A stretch of 64,000 bases of DNA from NCBI GenBank assembly GCA_028023455.1, contig JAQFVV010006246.1:2843501-2907500 (forward strand), given 5' to 3'. This document shows positions 35,495 to 47,800 of the stretch, piece after piece. The position numbers and the translations under genes are program-made. The stretch is from Epiperipatus broadwayi. Taxonomy: Eukaryota; Onychophora; Udeonychophora; Euonychophora; Peripatidae. Under the pieces are notes generated by a model, which ran no database searches, was not told the DNA's origin, and worked only from the letters and a program-made list of their open reading frames with translations. The first letter of the stretch is position 1. Every line of letters begins with the position of its first letter.

Positions 35495-37286
35495 TACAAT
35501 AGAATGACAGCCTGTTAAGCTAATTGCGCAGACGCTGTGAGAATGTTATTAATAAATGAATACCTTCGAACAACCACATGATATAGTATTTATATAAGAG
35601 TAAAAGGAATCCTCTTACTCTACGACTCAAATGTTTATATATGAGCAAATCTAAAGTAGTTGTAACGAAGGCGTGACTACATATGTAGTCACTTTAAATT
35701 ACTATATATAATGTCTGTATGAATGACGCCAATGAAATTTTCTAGAATTTACTAAACGCCACTCTAAACGAAACTAAATCATATACATGAATAAGCATTT
35801 ATTTTATAACATCTTGCGTGCGATTATAATTACAATAGAATGACAGCCTGTTAAGCTAATTGCGCAGACGCTGTGAGAATGTTATTAATAAATGAATACC
35901 TTCGAACAACCACATGATATAGTATTTGTATAAGAGTAAAAAGGAATCCTCTTACTCTTACGACTCAAATGTTTATATATGAGCAAATCTAAAGTAGTTG
36001 TAACGAAGGCGTGACTACATAATAGTCACTTTAAATTACTATATATAATGTCTGTATGAATGACGCCAATGAAATTTTCTAGAATTTACTAAACGCCACT
36101 CTAAACGAAACTAAATCATATACATGAATAAGCATTTATTTTATAACGTCTTGCGTACGATTATAATTACAATAGAATGACAGCCTGTTAAGCTAATTGC
36201 GCAGACGCTGTGAGAATGTTATTAATAAATGAATACCTTCGAACAACCACATGATATAGTATTTGTATAAGAGTAAAAAGGAATCCTCTTACTCTTACGA
36301 CTCAAATGTTTATATATGAGCAAATCTAAAGTAGTTGTAACGAAGGCGTGACTACATAATAGTCACTTTAAATTACTATATATAATGTCTGTATGAATGA
36401 CGCCAATGAAATTTTCTAGAATTTACTAAACGCCACTCTAAACGAAACTAAATCATATACATGAATAAGCATTTATTTTATAACGTCTTGCATGCGATTA
36501 TAATTACGATAGAATGACAGCCTGTTAAGCTAATTGCGCAGACGCTGTGAGAATGTTATTAATAAATGAATACCTTCGAACAACCACATGATATAGTATT
36601 TATATAAGAGTAAAAAGGAATCCTCTTACTCTTATGACTCAAATGTTTATATATGAGCAAATCTAAAGTAGTTGTAACGAAGGCGTGACTACATAATAGT
36701 CACTTTAAATTACTATATATAATGTCTGTATGAATGACGCCAATGAAATTTTCTAGAATTTACTAAACGCCACTCTAAACGAAACTAAATCATATAAATA
36801 AATAAATGCTTATTTATACTATATCATGTGGTTGTTCGAAGGTATTCATTTATTAATAACATTCTCACAGCGTCTGCGCAATTAGCTTAACAGGCTGTCA
36901 TTCTATCGTAATTATAATCGCACGCAAGACGTTATAAAATAAATGCTTATTCATGTATATGATTTAGTTTCGTTTAGAGTGGCGTTTAGTAAATTCTAGA
37001 AAATTTCATTGGCGTCATTCATACAGACATTATATATAGTAATTTAAAGTGACTATTATGTAGTCACGCCTTCGTTACAACTACTTTAGATTTGCTCATA
37101 TATAAACATTTGAGTCGTAAGAGTAAGAGGATTCCTTTTTACTCTTATATAAATACTATATCATGTGGTTGTTCGAAGGTATTCATTTATTAATAACATT
37201 CTCACAGCGTCTGCGCAATTAGCTTAACAGGCTGTCATTCTATTGTAATTATAATCGCACGCAAGACGTTATAAAATAAATGCTTA
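35495..37286. repeat. 337-bp satellite: four direct units then 1.4 inverted units
   Basis: Units start with TACAATAGAATGACAGCC at 35495, 35831, 36168 and 36505 (spacing 336-337). At about 36800-36815 the array reverses; inverted units have their matching starts at 36910 and 37247. Copies are almost identical. Each unit carries a hairpin, TAAGAGTAA...TTACTCTTA, and the first unit a perfect 20-base palindrome around GTGACTACATATGTAGTCAC (shortened in others). Both outer ends adjoin TAAATTTAAT, a possible 10-base target duplication. There is no ORF. It lies wholly inside the CUB intron. Confidence 0.9.
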
Positions 37287-37832
37287 AATTTAATGAAAAA
37301 GTGTAATTGTGATAGAACTCTATTAGTTTAATGACAATTGAGAGTAAATGTTGGTAAAATATAATATCAGATGTTGGACAATACACTTTGAATAATAACA
37401 GTTATGAATGTAGTTCAGAAGAAAATGATATATAATAGGTTAATCATCTACTGGAATTATTTTTACCACATATCTATTGATCGAGAAGTTTATTTTTAGA
37501 TAGATGCTTCTCATGGAGAAATTATGTGTTAGCTTGCTATATCCATGACTGCAGTTTATATCTAAAGCATAGTTTTGGAATTTTATTCAAGTTGCTGGTT
37601 AATAATCAATTCACCAACTATTACATTGTTCAATAAACAATAGAGAAATCCTCAAAAATTTATATTTAAGATTGAGGCATAAAAACTTATTTGCTGTATT
37701 ATACAACCATAAACAAGTGTGATGGTGTTTTATAATGAAACACATTTACTTTTGCATTGTATTATTTGATATGATTAATTTTATTTTGGATTTTATAAAA
37801 TATTTTTTATTATATTTGCTGGTTTTGATTAG
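37287..37832. other. Intron tail before CUB exon B
   Basis: AT-rich; ends in TTTGCTGGTTTTGATTAG acceptor. No other feature. Confidence 0.6.
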
Positions 37833-37995
37833 GTTTATGATGGATCTTCTCCCAATGCCACTAAGATTGGTCGTTATTGTGGATATACTACTCCAAGTAA
37901 TATAACAGGATCTACAAATAAACTTTTCATTTCATTTGTGACAGATAATCAAACACCTGATAAAGGTTTCACAGCAACATTTACATCTATTAATG
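37833..37995 (+). CDS. CUB domain, C-terminal half (exon of a CUB-domain protein)
   Basis: Bounded by AG at 37831-37832 and the consensus donor GTAAGT at 37996. Fifty-four codons plus one base read VYDGSSPNATKIGRYCGYTT..., then KLFISFVTDNQTPDKGFTAT. It supplies the fourth conserved cysteine, the G-x-YCG motif, the third calcium-binding Asp (in FVTD) and the GFTATF last strand of a CUB domain. With exon A it makes one complete domain of about 110 residues. The exon ends in phase 1, so the two exons together form a symmetrical 1-1 module that can be skipped or duplicated without a frameshift. No further exon of the gene could be recognised up to 64000. Confidence 0.92.
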
Positions 37996-40087
37996 GTAAG
38001 TGTTTGATATGTCTTTAGCCATTCCATTTTCAGATTTGCAATTATTATGCATGTAATAAAGAAAAACTGGAATCACTCCTATAAAATTTGATATATTCGA
38101 TGTGTCCATTTCCTGTAGCATACGTATATATTGTTTATGATTATCAAATGAGAAATTTTGTGTGTATGATTTAAAACTATGTATTTAGATTCATCAAATG
38201 CTTGGAAAAAAACATGGGTTACTTTTATCTGAATTTGACAATTTTTTCTATCAACACACGATTGCAATCAAAATAAAATAATTGTATGGAAAAGTATACA
38301 TAAGACTAATGTTTCTTTGTGGTCATAATCACTTTCTTTAGATTTTTTTCTTTTTTAAGATTCGTTTAAGAAAGAGAAATCTCTGAATAAAGTATGTCAT
38401 GTTCACATAGAAACGTTTTTATTTTTCCTATAATTTTTTTTCATGGCTATCATGTAATTAGATACAAATGTCTTTGGTCAAACTCAAACAATGCTCTGAA
38501 AAAATAAAGCTGATTTATATTTTTTAAGCATTTAATATGTCTAGTCAAAAAAATATTAAGTCATATATACAATCAGAAATCATAAAGTATCATTTTTTTA
38601 TGTCTAAAATTTTCAAATTAATATATATTTAATTACCTATGTAACATTTAATATGATAAATTCATCGAAATCAGATATTAAAATGACTAGATGAATTATT
38701 CCATTATTATCTTTAAAAATATCCAATAGCCTTACTTCAGCATGATGAATAATTACAATTTAAATTCGGGACTTATAATAAAAGAGTGGATATTACATCA
38801 TATTGACTGAATGCTCATGTGTTAGTAATTACCATAAATTTTAGAAGTTACTTAGTAATTAATGAAATCTCATAAAAACATCAGAACTTTCAGCAATGCA
38901 ATGAAGCTTTATCTTTTGTAAATATAGTTGTCAAATAATTTATTTTTGATTTTCTATTTGAAATTATTTACTGGTTATACTTGATTATCAAATTCTTTTT
39001 TTTTGGGTGTGATGATTAGATTATTTCACATCTAATTAACCTCAGATCATATACTGATTAAGTGTGCAATGTACATTATAATGCTAGAAGTAGTAGAAGT
39101 ACTTAGAATAATAAATAGCAATAGTGGTTAAAAACTAATGGTGATCATTATGGTTTGTATTAAAGAGACAATTTAATGATCGTATTCAACAAGTACTATC
39201 TCTTTACAGTTTTTAATCCATCAATCATTCTTATATCTTTTTATATAAGGATAATGAAGCTTTATGTGTGTTTATTATTCTGCCTAATAAAGAATATTAT
39301 ATGTTTTACCAATATATTAATCTATATTAATTGTTAAACAATCTAACAAAAAAATTTTTTGTGAACCAAAAAAATAGAATTATCTATATTTCATAACTTT
39401 CTTAACCCAAATAACTGCTACTTTTAAGTAATCAATATCAAACTGTCATAATATTTTGTTTTGAATAATTGTATCTATAAAGCTGCGTGTAATGCCATCT
39501 TATTAAATGATATTCTGACTTTTAACTATGATATAATCCAAAAATTATTATTACTTTTTCTATGGTTGATTTTCTTGCTTAAGTAAAATGTAAATGATAA
39601 TTAGTTTATGTATAATATGACAGTTCAAGAGTAGTAGACCATTCATGTTCACAAACTAAGAACTATCATATATTAATTATCAAACATATTTCATTTTATA
39701 ATCAATAAAAATAACAATAATTATATATTAGAACAAAAACACATGGGGAGTGAAATGTTACTAAATTATTAAGCCTACATTCTGAAAGCCAATTAAATGC
39801 AGTGGATGGATGACAAATTCAACAGTGGTTACATTAAACAACTTTATCATTGTCAAGTTCCTATACTGATTGCTTATATAATAAATATATAAGATTGATA
39901 AGTAATTATTTTGTATTTCTAAATATTAATTTTGCTATAGGCCTGGTTGCTTGTTAGAATTATTATCAGCAACTTTATTATTATTTTATAAAAACAATAT
40001 AAATTGTTTTATTGTAGTTTTGTGGTTTTATATAAAAAACATTGATAGTACAGTAGTGTTAGTCAGTTACACATCACACCCACTTAT
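37996..40087. other. AT-rich presumed intron downstream of exon B
   Basis: No further coding exon, RNA gene or repeat motif recognised. Confidence 0.5.
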
Positions 40088-40447
40088 GTATTATAAAACT
40101 CAATTGTTAAATGCAGCAAAGAAATGAGATTGTAGTGAAGCACCAATGTAATAAAGATTTTGGCCAGACAGAATAAATAAAAAATATGAAGTTTAATAAT
40201 ATTAATTAATAGCAAAAAATAACAATAACTGATATATTAGTTTGCTATTTATGGTTATCTTTTGAAAGTAAAAGAATTTTATGCAAATTTTAAATTAAGA
40301 ATAATACAACATCAGCCCTTAATCCAATTATTAATTGATAGAAATAGTTCAACTGTGGTCGTTTCAATCATTTACAATTAATAAAGTTAAACAGGCTAAA
40401 ATAATATTTTAATACAAATGCCTTTCATCAAATTATAAAATTATTTG
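40088..40447 (+). repeat. Direct repeat flanking 40.4-42.9 kb insert (left copy)
   Basis: From TTATAAAACTCAATTG through AAGATTTTGGCCAGACAGAA to CTTTCATCAAATTATAAAAT the text recurs at 42931-43326 with modest divergence and small indels. Confidence 0.8.
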
Positions 40448-42930
40448 AGTAACAGGATGGGGTATCGAAAAAAAATCATACCTGGGGTGATGGAAAAATC
40501 CTCATCAAACCCAAGTAAATGCAAAATCAATAATTTACAAAGTAATGTAGTATTATATAAGAGCATGAGATTAGAGAATCTCTGACAGATCATGGAGAGA
40601 TCAACCAGCTAACTCAGAAGAGCAAATAAAAAACTATACATCAATCACATATCAACCAGCATTATAAAAATAAGTATAAGTAAGTATGAATACTACTCAA
40701 AATATCAGTCATCATCATCATTGATGAGAATAAACAAATCAGTACAATAAATCAGTCAATCTTGTGACTGGATTGGAAATGGGTCTTCTGTAGACCAGGC
40801 TAACTATTGAGCCTTTGGCAGCTTGGGCAATTATTTAAACATAACTTGGATGCACCAACTTAGTGCCCATCATCAGAATACACAACCATAAGGATCAAAA
40901 CAATAATGCTGGGACATCAAAACATGCTGATCATCATCAATGCTCAGGCCACTTGTACTGGCCAACAATAAACTTAAATTTTTACTTAGACTAAACTAAA
41001 ATTAAAGGTAGTGCATGGGCTTTAAAAGTATTCTCTTTTGCACCAATCAGGATGATGATTGATCATCTCTGGATGCCCCAAAGGACTAAATACACATCCC
41101 CATTTATATATTCATCCCATGCTTGAATCTAGCTCAGAGAACATAAGCTGTATTACTGTATAGGACAAAGAGATGATGGAAACAATTTTTAACAATTGAA
41201 TAAGTTTATTAACAATTTAAGGTCTTATAAAAATAAAATTACACACATATAAGCTGTCTGATTTTGATTACAATACAAAATTTCAAATGATCACATTGTG
41301 ATTTAAATAATTACTATTCAACATTCAAATTGTTACATTGATTTACATATATGTGCACACAAACACGCGATTTCTAATATACAATTAATATATTAACACA
41401 AATTCACTTTTCTCAAAAATAATAAATTACATCAATTTTACCTAAATGGGTCTGTCTGACATGCATTGATATATAAATATGCACACAGAGTGCAGTACAT
41501 ATCTATTTCAATTTATTACAATTTATTACAATATTATATTTTTCATAATTATTCATATTGAAAGTATATAGAATCATGTCGCTTAATTCTTTCATAAAGT
41601 TTAACAACTTTTGTTGTTTTTTTTTTATTTTTTGATTTTAATTCAAACACAATTATGCTTGCATTTAAGTTATATATTCTTTTAATGTTATTTTTTTAAA
41701 GGAATTACCAAAACAAGTTTTTCAAAAATATATATCAAATCGTCTTTCAAGACATTTGACTCATGTAAATTATTTACTTGTTTTGCTTTAAGTTATTAAT
41801 TTATAATTTTATAAGTCGTTTTAAGGAATATTAAAATAAAATAACTCACTATATATACACGTGACGTGTTTATCTGTGGTTTCCTGCATTTATAGGTAAA
41901 CAGCAGCATATGTATGCCAATTTCTTCAAGCTTTCTCTCGGTAGGGTTGGTTTTTAATCCATCAGAAAAATATAATTTCAGGCTTGACAATCATCAGGGA
42001 AAAGTATTCAAGTAATTTGTTGGCATACCATGAGCTTCCTTTTGTAATCCAAGCAATTGTCAAGCTGTCTGCTAGAAAATATTTAAGCAGCTAGTTGATC
42101 CATTTGAAGTGACCCTGGCCTCATGAATCAAACCTTTGCAGTAAACTATAGGGCAGCTACTGAACTGTACTACCTTAGATCTTCATAGGAGCTCTGTATA
42201 ACACTGCTAGCTATTTTGTCCTCTTTTTTTTTCAGGCTATTGATTTGGAAGTGACTCAGCTTCAAGTAAATCAAAACTCCTGTAAAGGAAAATAGTAGTA
42301 GCTTCTGAATCTTCTGTCCTGCCTTCAGCTACATCAGTTCATGGTAGCTATTCTGTCAACTTTATGGTCAGCTAAAAACAACTGCTGCAAACTTCAAGAA
42401 ACTGCAACAAAATATTATAATCAATTTTGCAGCTGACTAGCTTTTATAACAACTACTATCCAGACTGCTGCTGATATTTTTATCAGCCCTTTTATAGAAT
42501 CATCTAAGGTGATAACAACATCTTGATTGAAAACAGAGTTTCATTTTTATCTCTCTAATCCCTTTTGAAAACAGGCTTGAAATTTTATCATGGTGTGATA
42601 TATATGTTTTCATTTAGATAATAGACATTTTAATTAATTAAAAATTTTCAAAAATACCATATTTGTTTTTAAATTTCAAAATCAGAATAATAATAATACA
42701 ATATTTATATTTATTTAGACCTTTTAAAACTTTAATTTATAAAACAATTTTTATTTTAAATCAGAGTTATTATTTAACCCTTTACTTATTATTATTTTAT
42801 TTTAGGAAATGTAGGAAAATATCTATGAAAATTTATGTCTGGTTTTATCTTTACTTTTCCTTTATTTTGTATGTATATATATATGCACACACACACTATA
42901 TTTGGGTGTGGTATGTAACCCAACTGCTTA
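40448..42930. other. Unidentified 2.5 kb insert between direct repeats
   Basis: Less AT-rich in 40700-41160 and 41860-42560 than its surroundings, with several AGCTGC-rich stretches, but no ORF with a known motif. No clear polypurine tract or primer site lies at its borders, so I do not call the flanking repeats LTRs. Its origin is unknown. Confidence 0.45.
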
Positions 42931-43326
42931 CAATATTATAAAAATCAAATGTTTAAATGCAACAAAGACATGAGATCATAGTGAAGCACCAATGTAATAA
43001 AGATTTTGGCCAGACAGAATAAATAAAAAATATGAAGTTTAATAATATTAATTAATAGCAAAAAGATAACAATAACTGATATATTAGTTTGCTTTTTACA
43101 TTATCTTTTGAAAGTAAAAGAATTTTATGCAAATTTTAAATTAAGAATAATAATGATTAATTATAAGAATATCTTTACAAAATCAGACCTTAATCCAATT
43201 ATTAATTGATAGAATTAGTTTAACTGTGTTGTTTCAAGCATTTAGAATTAATAAAGTTAAGCAGGCTTGTAATTAAAATAATATTCTAATACAAATATCT
43301 TTCATCAAATTATAAAATTATTTCAG
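42931..43326 (+). repeat. Direct repeat flanking 40.4-42.9 kb insert (right copy)
   Basis: Partner of 40088-40447. It contains about 20-30 extra bases near 43150-43190 (AATGATTAATTATAAGAATA). Confidence 0.8.
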
Positions 43327-43394
43327 TAAATATTTTTAGACTTGAATTTAAATATATATTTTTAATAAGTTTTATTTAATAATTGAATCAATAT

Positions 43395-44335
43395 ATGTAA
43401 TATCTAGGGTATATGAGCACAGACTTTCATACAACCCACCACTCTATCTCATATTACTGATACATTTGAACACATATATGTTGAAAATATAAATAATCAT
43501 CAATATATGTATTTCATGCTAAACCAGCAATCATCAGTTGGTCTAGATTATCATCTCTACACATATATGCAATAAGTGCTCAGATATATGTTAAGAAAGC
43601 CAATCTTCATACTTTAATGGACAGGCTTCGATCCACTCCAACTCTTCAACCATCCATTCAATTGAAAATCTGATGATGAAACAGTCGAACACTATCCTGA
43701 GGCCAAGATTGTGTAGAGATGATAATCTGGACCAACTGATGATTGCTGTTTTAGAATGAAATACATTTATTGGTGATTATTTATTTTTTCAACATATATG
43801 TGTTCAAGTGTATCAGTAATATGAGATAGAGTGGTAATGGTGGGTTGTGTGAAAGTCTGTGCTTATATACCCTAGATATTACATATATTGATACAGGTGT
43901 ATAATAAGCCTGTATTTCAATTATTACATAGTAGAGATGTCTGCCCATCCCTTGAATATGTATTAAATGGATTATGTCCTGTACATGAGGGGTCTTATTG
44001 ACTTTAGGTCAACATGAATGTGATAAGAATCTAGGCCTCTGGGTGGCCTTTGACTGTTTCATCATCAGATTTTTAATTGGATGGACGAATGAAGAGTTGG
44101 AGTGTGGAGTGGATTGGAGCATGTCCATTAAAGTATAAATATTAGCTATCTTAATATATATATATATATCTGAGCACTTATTACATATATATGTGTAGAG
44201 ATAATAATCTGGTCCAATTGATGATTGCTGGTTTAGCATGAAATACCAATATTGGTGATTATTTATCTTTTCAACATATATGTGTTCAAGTGTATCAATA
44301 ATATGAGATAGAGTGGTGAGTTGTGTGAAAATAAG
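43395..44335. repeat. Fold-back cluster: one forward and two inverted copies
   Basis: A forward unit at 43395-43690 (GTAATATCTAGGGTATATGAG ... AAACAGTCGAAC) is followed by an inverted partial copy at 43725-43905 and a second inverted copy at 44035-44335. The shared inner blocks are AACACATATATGTTGAAAA and CAGCAATCATCAGTTG. No coding potential is seen. Confidence 0.8.
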
Positions 44336-44860
44336 TTTAAATTTAATTTATTATTATTTAAAATTCTGCAGATGTAAATTTTCTAACAGTATTTTAGAGT
44401 TCAAAGTAAATATTTGAAAAGAATTTTTATTGTTCATTAATTCTTTGTAAAAATTTCGTGCAGTTTTTCAATTTAAAAATCTACGGGCAGTGGCTTTGAT
44501 GAACAACCAATATGCAATTTACTCAAAAGTGTACTTCTGAGCAAGTACTATTTTAAAATCTATATAATATTGATAGTAATGTAATAAATGCGAAGTTCAT
44601 TTGCTATGATCTTATAAGCAAGTGTCATCACTTTTTGCTGAAACTCTATCATTAGTTTCCAACTTTCATTTGATTTACAGTCAGATGTTCTCTATTTATG
44701 AATATATATATTGAATTTCATAAGCATGAAAATTAACTAACTAAAATAATCAGGAATAATGAGTTTAGATTTAAAAAACAACTACTTATAAAAACAATTT
44801 TAAAAATATAAATAATTTTATAAAATATAAACAAGTATTCGTTTGCACTTTATTTTATAT
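44336..44860. other. AT-rich flank left of LTR-2 element
   Basis: No feature recognised; ends ..TTATAT directly before the LTR. Confidence 0.5.
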
Positions 44861-47800
44861 TGTAACTGAATGAAAGGATGTTTGTAACTGAAAGAAGGAC
44901 ACTTGTAACAAAGAATAATAAATATTTGCGACAGTAAGTAAACATTGTCACAGTATAGATAAATAAATGAGTGATGAAATGATAGTTGCCATAATTCAAT
45001 AACTAAATGTAACATTATAGCCCGATTGCAACTATCCTAACATTAATTCTGTCACATTAATAATGAAATAAATAAGTTATCTCATTTCTCCATATAAAAT
45101 AACAACAATGACAATTAAAACTATTATCATTAAAGATTTAATAATATCTAAATATTGGGGATATCATTTGAACAATAAAACATACTGGCCATTGTCATCA
45201 AATAAAAGAATATTAAATATAGCAACTGAATAAAATTACCCACTTTGAGATTCCTGGAGTACATTATGCTTATCTCCCATACTAGGTTCTTTTAACAAAG
45301 AATCCTTCCTATTCTTCTTTCCAACCATATAAGACCATTCATGGTCATATGCACTCAATGGTGCTATTCGTGACAACTTATAAAATATATATTATATAAA
45401 GTTAATATTATGAAATTGGAAAGGAATTATATTACTCTTTATTCAGTTTAGCTAAGTATATGTGTTTTCCCACGAGCGCCACTAGATTGTTTTAAATCTA
45501 GATAAATATCTGTCTAGAGTCTACTGAGTTCAAACTCATTCAGTACATTTTTATCACACATGACTTGGATGACTAATGAAAAAATGACATTCTTACATTT
45601 TATCTATATCGATAAAATTACAAGATCCCAATATTACCAAAATTTATATTATAGATTAAAGATTCTTATAGACATTGCTAGCTCATTTGCGTATATTGAT
45701 GAACAGACATATATAATCCTATTAATGGCTTCCAAACAAGCATGTGAAGACCATTATTGATATTGATGGCCATTTAACTAGATTATTTATCACAATATAA
45801 AGGTGATAATGATGATGATAGTAATGATGAATGATAATAATAGTGATATCATAATAATAATGATAATAATAGAGATAGTGATGATACCAGCCATAGTTTA
45901 TTAATAAACTCACAACAATAAATTTATCTTTATAAACCTATAGGCATCCATTAAAAATTATCCTATTTCAAACGGGGATTTAAATATTACATTCACTAGC
46001 ATTTATATAAGTTTATAGTTATTTAGTAAAATACTTTTATAGTGAAGATTAGGATTTAATAATACTAGTGATGATGATTGATCATCATGAATCTCTTTGC
46101 ATAATACTCAACTTTCCATAAACCCCTATTTATTAAAAGATATTAATTCTGTTAAACGTTAGATTGAGTGATTATAATTTATTAATGATGATGATGGCGA
46201 TCATAACTCTTATATAGTATTATTTGAAACATTTTAACCAATAACACGATATCCATCTTTGATGAGGATGATCATAATTCATGGACACAACACAATTTTA
46301 GCTTTTCTACTATTGAACTATAATTATTAAAATTTGGTTATTATCAAGCATACTCCTTAAATACCCAAAGATAAATTAACATTCTAGTTTACTTAACCTT
46401 TTGCGAGCGCTTAATATTTGCAAGTGATTGCTCAATATTTACGAATGATAATACTTAATAACTGCTAGCAATGATGATGAATTAAAATGATAGAATCAAG
46501 ACAAGAAAAACACAACAATATTTTTTTAATAAGAACCCGGAAAACCAATTAATATATATATAATTATATTTTATTAATACTATTACTCTTTCTTTCTTTC
46601 TTTAAAATCAAATCAATAATTAAATAAATGGCTTATTATTACATTAATTCAATACAAAAATCAATATAAAAATTTATATAAGCACAAGCAAATAAACTTA
46701 ATATATAGGTTTGTCATTTCTGGATATTTCAAAATAAGCTGGCTTAAAAAAATACATTTTATGGAATGCTTACTTAAGTCTTTCCTAACTTATTATATCA
46801 TAAAATAAATTTCATATGTATCCTGTGTGTTTTATTTCACTTCCATTCATATGTAAGCCTTGCTTTATAATTTCTCATACCTAAACTATTTATATATAAC
46901 CTATTCCTTGACATGTTTGTATAAGCAGTTACACATGCACACATTCGGTAATGTTAACATATATGTTTAAAATGTATACCCACAAATTACATACATAAAA
47001 TATTTTTGCAACCTTTTAGCAAAAGAAAATAAATACAGGATATTAATTTTAATATGCAACAAGATAAAATAAAAATAAAAAACATTATAAATGCATATAT
47101 TTATAGGTTGCTCATTATCATTAACAACTGAAGAACAATTTAAAAAAAAAACATTTCAACATTACAATATATAATAAAAAAAAATAATAAAAAAATTAAT
47201 GAAAAATTTAAGTTTAAAGATTTAAACTATGTTTGTGCTATGTTGGATGATATTGCAAATAACTATAGATAAACAAGTCTGTAATGTTTCTGTATCAAAA
47301 GAAAAATTGCTTTGACTAGTAAATTAAGGTTTACTTTTAATAAGTAAGAATAAAAATCTGTTAAAGAAAGTTCATAGTTACCCGATCACTTTCACTTCTT
47401 ATAAATGTCCTGAGTTTGAATTTTCAAACTGCTTGTCTTTGCTCCATAAAAAAAGAAAGTTATTGCAGATACTGTTAAGATAAACATGAATCAATTGACT
47501 TGCTTGTTTCTTTAATTCTAAAATTATTTATTGTTGATTGGCTTCCTTCTACCATTTTAAAAAAAAGCTATTATAAATACTTTTTAATAAGTATGTACTG
47601 GTGGATTTGCTTGTCTCTCCCATTTTTAAAAAAATAATCGCTGTAGACACTTTAGATGACTGAGGTCAACTTTAACAAAAATTTGATTCATGGCTTCAAA
47701 CTTGGCTATATATGGAATTTATACATTTTCTCTTCCTCTTCCTTCCTCTTCTCCATCCATCCAAAGGTAATGAGCCTTTAATAGACCAGGAGCCAGAAAA

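Larger units (their letters stand above)
28593..37832 (+). other. 9.24 kb intron inside the CUB domain
   Basis: GTATTT donor and TTTTGATTAG acceptor join the two exons in phase 0. The intron holds an antisense RTE fragment, a Penelope-like fragment, a LINE C-terminal fragment and an inverted satellite array. 28593-29920 and 30100-30350 show no feature beyond AT-rich sequence. Confidence 0.8.

Noticed and set aside
35560-35585. TTCGAA-containing stretch in each satellite unit as a possible pol III B box
   Set aside because: The flanking bases do not fit GGTTCGAnnCC and no A box is found at the right distance.
35495-37286. CRISPR-like array
   Set aside because: The units are whole 337-base satellite copies without unique spacers, in animal DNA.
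43670-43682. CTGATGATGAAAC, resembling a hammerhead ribozyme core (CTGATGA..GAAA)
   Set aside because: There is no room for stem II between the two core motifs and no matching cleavage-side strand; probably chance.
45560-45760. 66-residue ORF repeated at 52591-52791
   Set aside because: It is part of the duplicated LTR and is on the strand opposite to the element; no domain.
45722-45913. His/Tyr-rich ORF on - (and 52753-52944)
   Set aside because: It is the translation of a GAT/AAT microsatellite within the LTRs.
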